Below are positions 52,854-61,047 of a DNA stretch of 64,000 nt, in pieces. The notes beneath the pieces were generated by a model that saw only the letters and a program-made list of their open reading frames with translations, made no database searches and was not told where the DNA came from. Source of the stretch: Micromonospora chokoriensis (GTDB lineage Bacteria; Actinomycetota; Actinomycetes; Mycobacteriales; Micromonosporaceae); NCBI RefSeq assembly GCF_000718555.1, contig NZ_JOAN01000010.1, positions 62,001 through 126,000 of the forward strand. Reading direction: 5' to 3'. The stretch's first letter is position 1. Each line of letters begins with the position of its first letter. Made by a program: the position numbers and the translations under genes.

Positions 52854-53240
52854 GCGGGTCGCCCTGGTTCGTGCTCCACCGCCACGCGTAGTCCCGCCGG
52901 TGCGGCCGGGGCCCGTTCGCCCAGACGCTCGCGCGCCGGCCAGCGCGGCGCGGCCCGGCCCGGTGGCCCGTGTCGAGCCGGCCCGACGGGTGGCCGCGGC
53001 GGCCTCGGCGAGCGCCACCAGCGGCACGTCCAGGACGACGGCGAGCCAGCCGAGCCAGAACCCACCTGGCACGCGACGCTGTCGTTCCCACCGGGAAATC
53101 TCGTGCCGACTCAGCGTCGGCACCCCGGAGGCGGCACACAACTCGGCGGCGGCTCGCTGCTGGCTCCAGCCGTGGGCCAGCCGGCACCGGACCAACAGCG
53201 GCCCGAGCTGCGCAGGGCGCGGCGATGCGGACGAGATCAT
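52851..53240 (-). CDS. XRE-type helix-turn-helix protein
   Basis: A 129-residue DNA-binding protein. The ATG at 53240 has AGGAGG four bases upstream. The HTH is VRCRLAHGWSQQRAAAELCAASGVPTLSRHEISRWERQRR, a standard XRE domain with the WERQRR recognition end. A hydrophobic helix (WLAVVLDVPLVALAEAAAA) follows, and the last 40 residues are Arg/Gly/Thr-rich and probably disordered. Full-length relatives often have a C-terminal sensor domain; none is present here. It probably regulates itself and idsA, inferred from the operon position. Confidence 0.75.
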   Translation of the reverse strand: MISSASPRPAQLGPLLVRCRLAHGWSQQRAAAELCAASGVPTLSRHEISRWERQRRVPGGFWLGWLAVVLDVPLVALAEAAAATRRAGSTRATGPGRAALAGARASGRTGPGRTGGTTRGGGARTRATR

Positions 53241-53468
53241 GGGTCCTCCTGGCGGGCGTCGGTGCGGTGACGACCCAGCCGCCCTACCGGACGGGACCGG
53301 CTCGTCATCGCTCGGTTGCTGACCCCCGCACGGGAACCGGGCCACCCCCGCCGCCCTCCCGCACTGCCCCTTTCTACCGTGGAGGTACGACGCCCGCCCG
53401 GTCGGAGCGCGCGGGGGCGGCATCGGCCGCTGGGTGGGAAGGGCCTGGGTCCTGGTGGCGTCGACCGC

Positions 53469-53474
53469 TAGAGT
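53469..53474 (+). promoter_or_regulatory. -10 box of a leaderless promoter (metF)
   Basis: TAGAGT six bases before the GTG start at 53481; no ribosome site is present. Confidence 0.5.
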
Positions 53475-53480
53475 CGGGTC

Positions 53481-54398
53481 GTGGCGCTCGGTCTTCCCTC
53501 GATACTCCCCAATCCGCAGCCGGCGATCGGGGAGCTCATCCGTGAGCACCAGCCAACCTTCTCGTTCGAGTTCTTCCCGCCCAAGACCGAGACGGGAGAG
53601 CAGCTGCTCTGGCAGGCCATCCGCGAGTTGGAGTCGCTGCGTCCGTCGTTCGTGTCGATCACGTACGGAGCGGGCGGCTCGACCCGGGACACCACCGTCG
53701 CGGTGACCGAGCGGATCGCCACCGACACCACCTTGCTGCCGATGGCCCACCTGACCGCGGTCAACCACTCCGTCGCCGAGCTGCGGCACGTGGTCGGCCG
53801 GCTCGCCGGGGTGGGAGTGCGCAACGTGCTGGCCGTTCGTGGTGACCCCCCGGGCAACCCGGGCGGCGAGTGGGTCCGCCACCCCGAGGGCGTGGACTAC
53901 GCCGAGGACCTGGTCCGCCTCGTGCGCGACGCCGGCGACTTCAGCGTCGGTGTGGCGGCCTTCCCGTACAAGCACCCCCGCTCGCCCGACGTGGCCAGCG
54001 ACACCGCGCAGTTCGTCCGCAAGTGCCGTGCCGGCGCGGAGTTCGCGATCACGCAGATGTTCTTCGAGGCCGACGACTACCTGCGGCTTCGTGATCGGGT
54101 CGCCGCTGCCGGCTGTGACACCCCGATCCTGGCCGGCGTGATGCCGGTGACCCAGTTCGGCACCATCGAGCGGTCCGTGCAGCTGTCCGGTGCGCCGTTC
54201 CCACCGGCGCTGGCGGCCCGCTTCGAACGCGTCGCCGACGACCCGGAGGCGGTCCGCCGGCTCGGCATCGAGCAGGCCAGCGAGATGTGCCGCCGACTGC
54301 TGGACGAGGGCGTACCGGGAATTCACTTCATCACCCTCAACCGGTCCACCGCGACCCGCGAGGTCTGGCAGAACCTGAAGGCCGGCGCGCGGGTGTGA
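53481..54398 (+). CDS. metF: 5,10-Methylenetetrahydrofolate reductase
   Basis: A 305-residue FAD-containing TIM-barrel enzyme that reduces methylene-THF to methyl-THF for methionine synthesis. Motifs: FSFEFFPPKTETGE (catalytic Glu), SITYGAGGSTRD, HLTAVNHS, VLAVRGDPPG, FITQMFF-like AITQMFFEAD, and GVMPVTQFGTIER. The C-terminal GIHFITLNRSTATREV is the substrate-side end. It is syntenic with Rv2172c. The CDP-alcohol phosphotransferase-like gene follows after 41 bases. Confidence 0.93.
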   Translation: MALGLPSILPNPQPAIGELIREHQPTFSFEFFPPKTETGEQLLWQAIRELESLRPSFVSITYGAGGSTRDTTVAVTERIATDTTLLPMAHLTAVNHSVAELRHVVGRLAGVGVRNVLAVRGDPPGNPGGEWVRHPEGVDYAEDLVRLVRDAGDFSVGVAAFPYKHPRSPDVASDTAQFVRKCRAGAEFAITQMFFEADDYLRLRDRVAAAGCDTPILAGVMPVTQFGTIERSVQLSGAPFPPALAARFERVADDPEAVRRLGIEQASEMCRRLLDEGVPGIHFITLNRSTATREVWQNLKAGARV

Positions 54399-54439
54399 AC
54401 GCGCCTGCGACACCTGATGCCCGATATGACGGTTGATCC

Positions 54440-55129
54440 GTGGTGGGCACACAGCTGAACTGGGATCAGTACGCCACGGCGTGGGCGCGGTTGCACGGCG
54501 GGTTCGACCCTCGGGTCGCGGCGCCGGTGGTACGCGCCTGGCTGCGGTTCGCCTACCACGTCGGGTATGTGCTGGGTCGGCTCCGGGTCAGCCCCACCGC
54601 GGTCACCGCGGCCGGGGTGCTGCTCTGCTTCTGCGTACCGTTGCTGGTGACCCGGCCGGGAGACGGGCCGTTCCTCGGCGCGCTGTTCGTGCTGCTCGCC
54701 GCCGTGGCGGACAGCGTGGACGGTGCGGTGGCGGTCGCCACCGGCCGCACCACCCGGCTCGGCTACGTCTACGACTCGGTCGCCGACCGGCTCGGTGAGG
54801 TGGCCTGGCTGCTGGCGTTCTGGCTGCTGGGCGCGCCGGGTGGGCTGGTCGTCGCGGGCGGCGCGCTGTCCTGGTTACACGAGTACGTTCGAGCGCGGGC
54901 GGTCGCCGCCGGTATGCGGGAGATCGGCGCGGTGACCGTGGGCGAACGTCCCACCCGGGTCTCGGTGGCGCTCGCCGGTTTGCTGGTCGCCGGGTTGGCC
55001 GGGCTGATCGAGCCGGATCTGGCCGCCGGCACCATCACCATGGCGACCGCGGTCTGGGTGCTGCTGGCCGGGTTCGGCCTGGGGCAGCTGCTCTCCAGCA
55101 TCCGCCGTGCCCTACTCGACGCCGGCTGA
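54440..55129 (+). CDS. CDP-alcohol phosphatidyltransferase family membrane protein
   Basis: A 229-residue integral membrane protein with about six helices. The CAPT signature D-x2-DG-x2-AR-x8-G-x3-D-x3-D is visible as DSVDGAVAVATGRTTRLGYV followed by YDSVAD; all four Asp residues are present, but the Arg after Ala is Val. A conserved Tyr/Arg-rich segment WLHEYVRARA follows. It would join a CDP-linked lipid to an alcohol such as inositol phosphate or glycerol phosphate. The Arg change makes the exact activity uncertain. It converges on the carotenoid operon. Confidence 0.78.
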   Translation: MVGTQLNWDQYATAWARLHGGFDPRVAAPVVRAWLRFAYHVGYVLGRLRVSPTAVTAAGVLLCFCVPLLVTRPGDGPFLGALFVLLAAVADSVDGAVAVATGRTTRLGYVYDSVADRLGEVAWLLAFWLLGAPGGLVVAGGALSWLHEYVRARAVAAGMREIGAVTVGERPTRVSVALAGLLVAGLAGLIEPDLAAGTITMATAVWVLLAGFGLGQLLSSIRRALLDAG

Positions 55130-55166
55130 GCAGGCGCCGCGGAAACAGGCTAGAGGCCCATCGGGT

Positions 55167-56654
55167 CTACCAGGCGGGGCCGATCTCGTCGGCGACGATC
55201 TGCGCGGAGAGGGTCACCATCGGCAACCCGCCGCCCGGGTGAGTAGAGCCGCCCACCAGCCACAGCCCGTTCGCCGGGCCCCGGTTGGCCGGGCGGAGCA
55301 GCCCGCCGGCGGTGCCGTAGATCGAGCCACCCGGCGCTCCGGTCGTCACGTCCAGGTCGGCGGGGGTGCGGATCTCGCGGAACAGCAGCCGGTCGCGCAC
55401 GTCCACGCCGCGCCGCGCCAGCACGTCCAGGATCCGATCGGCGTACGCGTCGGCCAGCCCCGGGCGTCGCCAGTCGACCGCGCCTGCCGCGGTGCCGTGG
55501 CGAGGTGCGTTGACCAGCACGAACCACGCCTCGTGTCCGGCGGGGCGGACCATCGGGTCGTCGGCCACGGTGACGAACACGGCCGGGTCGGCTGCCGGCC
55601 GGGCCCGTACGCCGCGCCCGGGGTCGCCGAAGACCGCGTCGAACTCGGCGTCGTAGTCGTCCGGGAAGAAGACGTTGTGGTGGGCCAGCCCGGTGCTGCC
55701 GGAGACGCCGAGCAGCAGCACGAAGCCGGCGAGGCTGCGGTCGGTCAGCCCGGCCAGCCGACCCGGGTGTGGCAGCAGGTCACGGTAGACGGTCAGCGCG
55801 TCGGTGTTGGCCACCACCACGTCGGCGGGGACCGGCGCGGTGACACCGGCGAGGCGTACCCCGTGCACCCGGCCGCCGGTGGCGTCGATCCGGGTGACCG
55901 TGGTGTCGGTCTGCACGACCACGCCGAGGTCCAGGCAGCGGGTCAGCAGCGCGTCGGCGAGCGTGCCCAGCCCGCCCCGCAGGTACCAGCCGCCGAAGGC
56001 CAGTTCGGCGTAGGGGACCGCGACCAGCGCCGCCGGTGCCCGACGCGGGTCGGCGCCGGTGTAGGTGGCGTACCGGTCCAGCATCATCCGCAGCCGCGGG
56101 TCGGACAGGTGCCGGCGGCCCAGGCCGCGCAGACTGCGGCCCGGGGCGATGGCGGCCAGGTCGCCGACGCGCCAGGCCAGCGACGCGAGATCGCGGGGAG
56201 AATCGACGGTACGGCGCAGGATGTCCCGCGAGGAGGCCTGCCACACCCGCGCCGCCCGGCGCCACAGCCGCTGCCAGTCGGCTGCCGCCCGGTCACCGAA
56301 GGCGGCCCCGATCCGGGCGGCGAACTCCACCGGGTCGGCGCACGAGTCCAGGGTCGGGCCACCGTCTGGAAAGACGTGCCGGACGATCGGGTCCAGGGGC
56401 ACCAGGTCCAGGTATTCGTCGAGCTTCGCCCCGGTCGCCTCGAACAGGTCGTGGAAGGCCTCGGGCAGGGTGAGCAGGCTCGGCCCGGTGTCGAAGTGGA
56501 ACGACCCGGCCGGGGTGTCGTGCGCGTACCGGCCGAGCTTGCCGCCGACCATGTCGGCCCGCTCGAAGACGGTTACCTGGTGCCCGGTGGCGGCCAGCCG
56601 AGCGGCGGTGGCGAGACCACCCACCCCGGCGCCGACGACCACGATCCGCGCCAT
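55167..56654 (-). CDS. Phytoene-desaturase-family FAD oxidoreductase (CrtI/CrtD-like)
   Basis: A 495-residue carotenoid desaturase-type flavoprotein. The ATG at 56654 gives [29 protein letters not shown], the FAD loop. Further motifs are [46 protein letters not shown] and the C-terminal [29 protein letters not shown]. It is the last gene of the five-gene operon, 11 bases after the GT2 gene. With a CruF-like hydratase alongside, a CrtD-type 3,4-desaturase of 1-hydroxycarotenoids is as likely as a phytoene desaturase. No phytoene synthase or lycopene cyclase is in the window. Confidence 0.85.
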   Translation of the reverse strand: MARIVVVGAGVGGLATAARLAATGHQVTVFERADMVGGKLGRYAHDTPAGSFHFDTGPSLLTLPEAFHDLFEATGAKLDEYLDLVPLDPIVRHVFPDGGPTLDSCADPVEFAARIGAAFGDRAAADWQRLWRRAARVWQASSRDILRRTVDSPRDLASLAWRVGDLAAIAPGRSLRGLGRRHLSDPRLRMMLDRYATYTGADPRRAPAALVAVPYAELAFGGWYLRGGLGTLADALLTRCLDLGVVVQTDTTVTRIDATGGRVHGVRLAGVTAPVPADVVVANTDALTVYRDLLPHPGRLAGLTDRSLAGFVLLLGVSGSTGLAHHNVFFPDDYDAEFDAVFGDPGRGVRARPAADPAVFVTVADDPMVRPAGHEAWFVLVNAPRHGTAAGAVDWRRPGLADAYADRILDVLARRGVDVRDRLLFREIRTPADLDVTTGAPGGSIYGTAGGLLRPANRGPANGLWLVGGSTHPGGGLPMVTLSAQIVADEIGPAW

Positions 56655-56665
56655 GCCGCGCCTCC

Positions 56666-57793
56666 CTAGCTGACCGGGCGACCCCGCCAGGTCAGACGGC
56701 GTCGCTTTCGCAGATGGTACGACCGCAGGGTCAGCCAACCGAGGACCACGACCGACACGGGGTGTGCGAGCGCGTCGGGCCACCACCGGCCTCCGGTCGC
56801 GCGGGCGGTGAGCACCCGCCCGGCCACCCCGAGCAGATAGCCGGCCAGCCCCACGGCGGCCACCTCCGGCGCACCGGTCGCCGCACCTGCCAGCGCGATC
56901 AGCGGTGGGGCGGTGTAGAGCAACAGCAGCGCCACCACCACGGCCGCCGCCGCGCCTGGGTGCCCGAAGGACGCCCAGAGCGACTTCGAGTACCCGTCGC
57001 GTAGTTGCGGCCAGTCGTCGTACATCCGGCAGGTGGCCAGCCGGGAGCCGTCGGCCAGGGCGATCCGCCCACCGGCCCGCTTGACCGCCCGGGCCAGCTC
57101 GACGTCCTCCAGGATCTTCTCGGCGACCGTGGCGTGCCCGCCGACGGCGGTGTAGCCGGCCCGGTCCACCACCAGGAACTGTCCGCCCGCCGCGGCCAGC
57201 GACGGCCGCGGCGAGCGTTCCATCGCGCGCAGCGGCAGGAAGGTCAGCCAGAGCCACTGCAGCAGCGGCTGCACCAACCGGTCGGCCGCCGTCGTCACCA
57301 CGATCCGGGGGTACGGCGACAGCAGCGTCACACCGGCGGCGCGCAACTCGGTGACGGCAGCGGCCACGGCGTGCGGGGCGAGCACCACGTCGGCGTCGAC
57401 GAAGACCAGCGCGGTGGCGCCCGGGTCAGCCTGGCTGGCTAGCTGCCAGCAGGCGTGCGGCTTGCCCAGCCAGCCCGGCGGTGGAGCGACCCCGGTGAGT
57501 AGCGTGACCCGGGGGTCGTCGCCGGCCACCGCGCGGACCACGTCGGCGGTGCCGTCGGTGGACCCGTCGTCGAGGACCACGATGCGCAGCCCGGGTACGC
57601 CGCGCTGGGCGAGCAGGGCGCGCAGGCAGGGCGTGACGCGGGTGGCCTCGTCGCGCAGCGGCAGCAGCACGGCGATCGGCTCATCGACGTCGTCGGGCCG
57701 GTCGGTGGGCCGACGCAGCCGGCGGGTGGCGTTGAGCCAGGTGTGCCCGGTCAACGCGGCGACAGCGACCAGCAGGGCGAGCAGGACGGTCAT
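56666..57793 (-). CDS. Membrane GT2 glycosyltransferase (carotenoid glycosylation)
   Basis: A 375-residue family 2 glycosyltransferase. An N-terminal helix is followed by the GT-A domain: [28 protein letters not shown] (first Asp pair), [11 protein letters not shown] (DxD) and [14 protein letters not shown], then two or three C-terminal helices. CrtQ- and CruC-type enzymes have this plan and attach glucose to hydroxylated carotenoids. The ATG overlaps the CruF-like stop (ATGA), so hydratase and transferase are made together, consistent with glycosylation of the hydroxyl the hydratase creates. Confidence 0.82.
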   Translation of the reverse strand: MTVLLALLVAVAALTGHTWLNATRRLRRPTDRPDDVDEPIAVLLPLRDEATRVTPCLRALLAQRGVPGLRIVVLDDGSTDGTADVVRAVAGDDPRVTLLTGVAPPPGWLGKPHACWQLASQADPGATALVFVDADVVLAPHAVAAAVTELRAAGVTLLSPYPRIVVTTAADRLVQPLLQWLWLTFLPLRAMERSPRPSLAAAGGQFLVVDRAGYTAVGGHATVAEKILEDVELARAVKRAGGRIALADGSRLATCRMYDDWPQLRDGYSKSLWASFGHPGAAAAVVVALLLLYTAPPLIALAGAATGAPEVAAVGLAGYLLGVAGRVLTARATGGRWWPDALAHPVSVVVLGWLTLRSYHLRKRRRLTWRGRPVS

Positions 57794-58668
57794 CGGGTCG
57801 CGTCGACGCCGGGGCGGTGTGGCTGATGGGCCTCCGGCCGGAGGTGGCGGCTGCGCTGGGCACGCAGCAGGGTCACCGCCAGGGGTACGGCGGTCACCGA
57901 CATGCCGGCGGCGCCCCAGAGCGCCGAGGCGGGCAGGTCGAGGAAGACGGCGTGGGCCAGGATGCTGGAGAAGTACGTCCACAGGTAGAGCGCGATCATC
58001 GGGTGGTCCCGCCGGTCGGTGTGCTCGGCGGCAGGCCCGGCCAGCGGACGTAGCGCGCTCATCAGCAGCACCGCGAAGAGCAGCCAGCCCAGATAGTTGC
58101 TGACCGGGATGCCGGGCAGGCCGGGCAACGCGGGTGTGGCGTCGCGCCAGACCCAGTAGCCCTCGGCCACCATCTGCGGGTCGAGGAAGAGGTCCCAGGC
58201 GGCCAGCCCCACCGTGGCCAGCGCGATCCGCCCCACCCATCGGCCCACCGTCGGCCCGGTGCCGCCGGCTGTCGACCCGCTGCCGCCGGCCGTCGCGGTG
58301 CTGCCGCCGGTCAGTCGGACCGCGGCCAGCCAGGCCGGCCAGGCCATCCAGGTCCAGGCCAGCGGAATGATCAGCGGCACGCCGGCCAGCTTGGGGCCCA
58401 GCTCGCCGGAGTAGTCGTAGCTGCCGAACGGCACACCGGTGGCCACCCCGATCGCCTCGATCGCGAACCCGCCGCCGGTGGCCACCACGACCAGCGCCGC
58501 CGCCACCCGTAGGCCCCGGCTGAGCAGCGCGTGGCCGACTGAGAGCAGCCAACCGAGGACGACGGTGGCCACGGTGAGCCCGGCCCGGGTGGCGCCGGTG
58601 GTGAGCGGGTAGCAGATCTGGGCGAGCACCAGGACGGCGAGCAGCGTCCAGGAGATCCGCCGGGTCAT
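57790..58668 (-). CDS. CruF-like carotenoid 1,2-hydratase
   Basis: A 292-residue membrane protein with seven or eight helices, of the DUF422/carotenoid biosynthesis protein family. Family motifs: FAIEAIGVATGVPFGSYDYS, IPLAWTWMAWPAW, AAWDLFLDPQMVAEGYWVW, GIPVSNYLGWLL. CruF adds water across the end double bond of an acyclic psi-end group, giving a 1-hydroxycarotenoid. A repeat-like Gly/Thr segment (STAGGTGPT) interrupts the helical part. ATGA overlaps couple it to the genes on both sides. Confidence 0.82.
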   Translation of the reverse strand: MTRRISWTLLAVLVLAQICYPLTTGATRAGLTVATVVLGWLLSVGHALLSRGLRVAAALVVVATGGGFAIEAIGVATGVPFGSYDYSGELGPKLAGVPLIIPLAWTWMAWPAWLAAVRLTGGSTATAGGSGSTAGGTGPTVGRWVGRIALATVGLAAWDLFLDPQMVAEGYWVWRDATPALPGLPGIPVSNYLGWLLFAVLLMSALRPLAGPAAEHTDRRDHPMIALYLWTYFSSILAHAVFLDLPASALWGAAGMSVTAVPLAVTLLRAQRSRHLRPEAHQPHRPGVDATR

Positions 58669-59216
58669 GACGCCGGTGGCTCGAGTGGCAGATCCCGACC
58701 GAGTACGCCGAACGGTCGCTCGTCGCCGGGGAAGTGGAAGTCGCGCAGCACGTCGACGAAGCCGAACCGCCGGTACAACCGCCAGGCCCGCGAGGTCTGC
58801 TCGTCGGCCTCCGGGGTGGACAGCAGCACGGTGTCGCCCTCCGCCATGCCGAGCAGCGCGCGCAGCAGGCCGGCGCCCAGGCCGTGCCCCTGCGCCGGTG
58901 GCCGGACATGCAGCTCGACCACCTCGAAGCAGTGGGTGAGCCAGTGCTTGCTGGTCGGCGCGTCCAGCGCTCGGTGCACCTGGTCGTGCCACCACTGGCC
59001 GGAGGCGCCCAGGTAGCCGTAGCCGAAGCCGGCGAGGTGCCCCTCGCTGGTCAGGCTGGCGACGGCTCGGAAACCCGGCCGGCGGACGTGGGTGGCGATG
59101 TAGCCGCGCCGGGCCTCCAACAGGTCGGTGCGGTATCCCATCGCCTCGCCGTAGACGGCCACCACGTCGTCCAGCCGCCGGACGAGATCGTCCGGCGTCC
59201 AGCGCACCAACCTCAT
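58665..59216 (-). CDS. GNAT family N-acetyltransferase
   Basis: A 183-residue acetyltransferase with the GNAT core: FEVVELHVRPPAQGHGLGAGLLRALL (acetyl-CoA pyrophosphate loop R/Q-x2-G-x-G/A) followed by RAWRLYRRFGFVDVL. The N-terminal third has several aromatic residues (YLGASGQWWHDQV). It lies inside the carotenoid operon, coupled by ATGA overlaps to the CrtA-like and CruF-like genes. The acceptor is unknown; acetylation of a sugar or amine could modify the final carotenoid, but GNAT genes also travel as passengers. Confidence 0.85.
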   Translation of the reverse strand: MRLVRWTPDDLVRRLDDVVAVYGEAMGYRTDLLEARRGYIATHVRRPGFRAVASLTSEGHLAGFGYGYLGASGQWWHDQVHRALDAPTSKHWLTHCFEVVELHVRPPAQGHGLGAGLLRALLGMAEGDTVLLSTPEADEQTSRAWRLYRRFGFVDVLRDFHFPGDERPFGVLGRDLPLEPPAS

Positions 59217-59983
59217 GCCCGTCCACCCTTCACCGTTTCCGGGCCGCCGTCGGCGACCCACCCGAGCACCGACCGGTCGCCGACCACGTCGCGCACCTCG
59301 AACCGGGCGAACAACTCCTCGGCGTACCAACCCGCAGTGGGGGTTCGCATGATCGCCGCCCGGTGCTCCGGGTGACGGTACGCGAACGCCACCAGGTCCG
59401 TCGGGTCGCGCCACACGCTCACCGTGCCCTGCCAGCCCAGCGGCGCCTCCCCGACCCCGAACCGGGCCAGCAGCCCGGGCGCGTCGCGCAGGGCGGCGGC
59501 CACCGGCGGGATCGCCCGCCAGAAGGTGGCAGCCCGGCGGGCCCGCAGCCGGGCTCGGGTCAGGGCCAGGACCGGGCCGGTGACCCGGCCGCCCGACGGG
59601 TCGCCGAACGGCCGCTGGCCGGACCACTCGCCCCGGCTGGTCAGCGGGCGCAGGTCGATCCGGGCCTGGGCGTGGGCGATGCGGGCCCAGGCGCGCCCAA
59701 CCGACGAGTCGTCGAAGTCGGCCGCCGCGGCGGGGGAGTCCCAGACGGTCAGCGCCGCCCACCGGGTCAGGTCGGCGTCCCTCGGCCCGAAGTCGGTGCC
59801 GGTCCCGGTGCCCAGCAGCTTGCCGAACCGGGCGCCCGGGAGGGCCCGCAACCGGCGTGGGTCCACCGCCATCCGGGTCAGCGCCCGGGGCAGCGCGCCT
59901 CGGGAGGTCCGCCATACGTGCAGCGTGACCAGCTCCGGAGCCGTGCTGCTGTGCCCGCTGGGTTGCTTGCTCAGCTCGCTCAC
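59213..59983 (-). CDS. Spheroidene-monooxygenase-like carotenoid ketolase (CrtA-like)
   Basis: A 256-residue protein of the CrtA family. The repeated ferredoxin-like fold shows LPGARFGKLLGTGTGTDF, ALTVWDSPAAAADF, SGQRPFGD, VLALTRARLRARRAATFWRAIP, GVGEAPLGWQGTVSVWRD and GWYAEELFARFEV, all CrtA-like blocks. CrtA introduces a 2-keto group at the end of acyclic carotenoids. It is the first gene of the operon; 174 bases separate its start from LexA box 1 of the divergent SOS promoter. The heme dependence and substrate are inferred from the family. Confidence 0.78.
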   Translation of the reverse strand: MSELSKQPSGHSSTAPELVTLHVWRTSRGALPRALTRMAVDPRRLRALPGARFGKLLGTGTGTDFGPRDADLTRWAALTVWDSPAAAADFDDSSVGRAWARIAHAQARIDLRPLTSRGEWSGQRPFGDPSGGRVTGPVLALTRARLRARRAATFWRAIPPVAAALRDAPGLLARFGVGEAPLGWQGTVSVWRDPTDLVAFAYRHPEHRAAIMRTPTAGWYAEELFARFEVRDVVGDRSVLGWVADGGPETVKGGRA

Positions 59984-60157
59984 GCCACCTCGGCCGGGCT
60001 GCCGGCGGTGAGCGCGTCCGGCACCGCTCGTACGTTCGGGTGTGGCTGCATGTAGTCATTCTTCCCGGTTCGCCGGTGTGGGTTCACCCGGCCGGCACGC
60101 CCGGCGCGTCACACGTTGCATTTTCGTCGGAGGGGAGGTGTACTGTCAGCAGCAGTT

Positions 60158-60172
60158 AGAACGAGTGTTCGA
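60158..60172 (+). promoter_or_regulatory. LexA box 1 (SOS operator)
   Basis: AGAACGAGTGTTCGA: GAAC-N4-GTTC, the core of the actinobacterial SOS box. TACTGT (60141-60146) upstream is a possible -10 element, which would place the box just after transcription start. Confidence 0.8.
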
Positions 60173-60177
60173 TTGCC

Positions 60178-60193
60178 TCGAACGCCCGTTCCA
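60178..60193 (+). promoter_or_regulatory. LexA box 2 (SOS operator)
   Basis: TCGAACGCCCGTTCCA, again GAAC-N4-GTTC. Its centre is 21 bp from box 1 (two helical turns), so two LexA dimers could bind side by side on the same face. Confidence 0.8.
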
Positions 60194-60495
60194 ACCAGCC
60201 GGAGCGCGGCGTTTCGCGGCGCCACCTCCGGGCGGTGCGGCTCCGCGGGCCGCACCTGGGTTTCCGGGCAGTCGCGAGCCTGGTCCCAACAGGCAGGAGC
60301 GTTGCCCGCCGCCCACGACCCCCGGGCGGCGGGCGACGCACCCGCCGGTCCGCCGGCCGGGTGTGGTGTGGGGAAGCATCCACACCCGGCCGGCCACACC
60401 CGGTGCGTCTTCCTCCGCACCACCCGACCTCGGCGTCTCGTCGGCGGCATCAGCGCGCCGCAGCGACGCCTCGGCCACGTGGAGGAGAGACATCC
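60194..60495 (+). other. Structured leader between the LexA boxes and the SAV_6107 gene
   Basis: 302 bases without a credible gene. Two perfect hairpins occur: an 11-bp stem (60304-60314 / 60324-60334, nine-base loop) and a 14-bp stem (60353-60366 / 60380-60393, 13-base loop). They could attenuate or stabilise the SOS transcript. No riboswitch class is recognisable and no small frame has a good ribosome site. Confidence 0.6.
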
Positions 60496-60945
60496 ATGCC
60501 GACCAACCCGGCTCAGGCACCGACGGTGCCGGCGCACGTGCTGCCGCACCGCACCCCCGCCCAACTCCTCACGTTGGCCCGCCGTGGGCTGGTCGAGGCC
60601 GCCCAGACCCGACCTGACGGCCTGCGCTACGCGGCTGCCCACCTGGCGGCCCTGCGCGCGGCGGCCGCCCTGCTCGCCGCCCGCGCCCGACCCGCGCCGA
60701 GTCGACGCAACCGGATCACCAGTGTCTGGGTCCTCCTCAGCGCCGTCGCTCCGGAGCTCGACGAATGGTCCCGGTTCTTCGCCGCCGGGGCCAGCAAGCG
60801 CGCCGCCGCCGAGGCCGGCATCCCCCGGGTGGTCAGCGCCCGGGAGGCCGACGATCTGCTCCGCGCTGCCGAACAGTTCGTCACGGTGGTGGAAACCGCG
60901 CTCGGCGTGGCTCACCAACCGGCCCTGGACGGCCTCGCCGCCTGA
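60496..60945 (+). CDS. SAV_6107-family HEPN-like protein, SOS-associated
   Basis: A 149-residue all-helical protein. GGAGGAGAG precedes the ATG by eight bases. It matches the SAV_6107-type HEPN family by length and the core ARRGLVEAAQTRPDGLRYAAAHLAALRAAAALLAARA and NRITSVWVLLSAVAPELDEWSRFFA. R-x4-H (Arg44-His49) fits the R-x4-6-H RNase motif of active HEPN proteins, though its helix position needs checking. As the first gene after two LexA boxes and before imuA'-imuB-dnaE2, it is probably SOS-induced. Its role in mutagenesis is unknown; RNA cleavage or mutasome assembly are possible. Confidence 0.8.
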   Translation: MPTNPAQAPTVPAHVLPHRTPAQLLTLARRGLVEAAQTRPDGLRYAAAHLAALRAAAALLAARARPAPSRRNRITSVWVLLSAVAPELDEWSRFFAAGASKRAAAEAGIPRVVSAREADDLLRAAEQFVTVVETALGVAHQPALDGLAA

Positions 60946-60948
60946 TCC

Positions 60949-61001
60949 CGCCGTGCCACCGGCCGCCCCGTGGGGGGAGCCGGACGGCCGGCGGCACGGC
61001 G
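60949..61001 (+). terminator. Strong hairpin between the SAV_6107 gene and imuA'
   Basis: 9-bp outer stem (60949-60957 / 60993-61001), one mismatch, a 7-bp inner stem, and a loop with a further CCCC/GGGG pair. It begins three bases after the SAV_6107 stop and could limit read-through into imuA'. Confidence 0.6.
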
Positions 61002-61047
61002 TGTCGGTCCTGATCTGATCCACAGCAACGACGGGGGAGTTGGTCCA

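Noticed and set aside
61002..61047. A TGTCGGTC sequence before imuA' as a RecA-independent damage promoter
   Set aside because: No TAnnnT follows at the required eight-base spacing.
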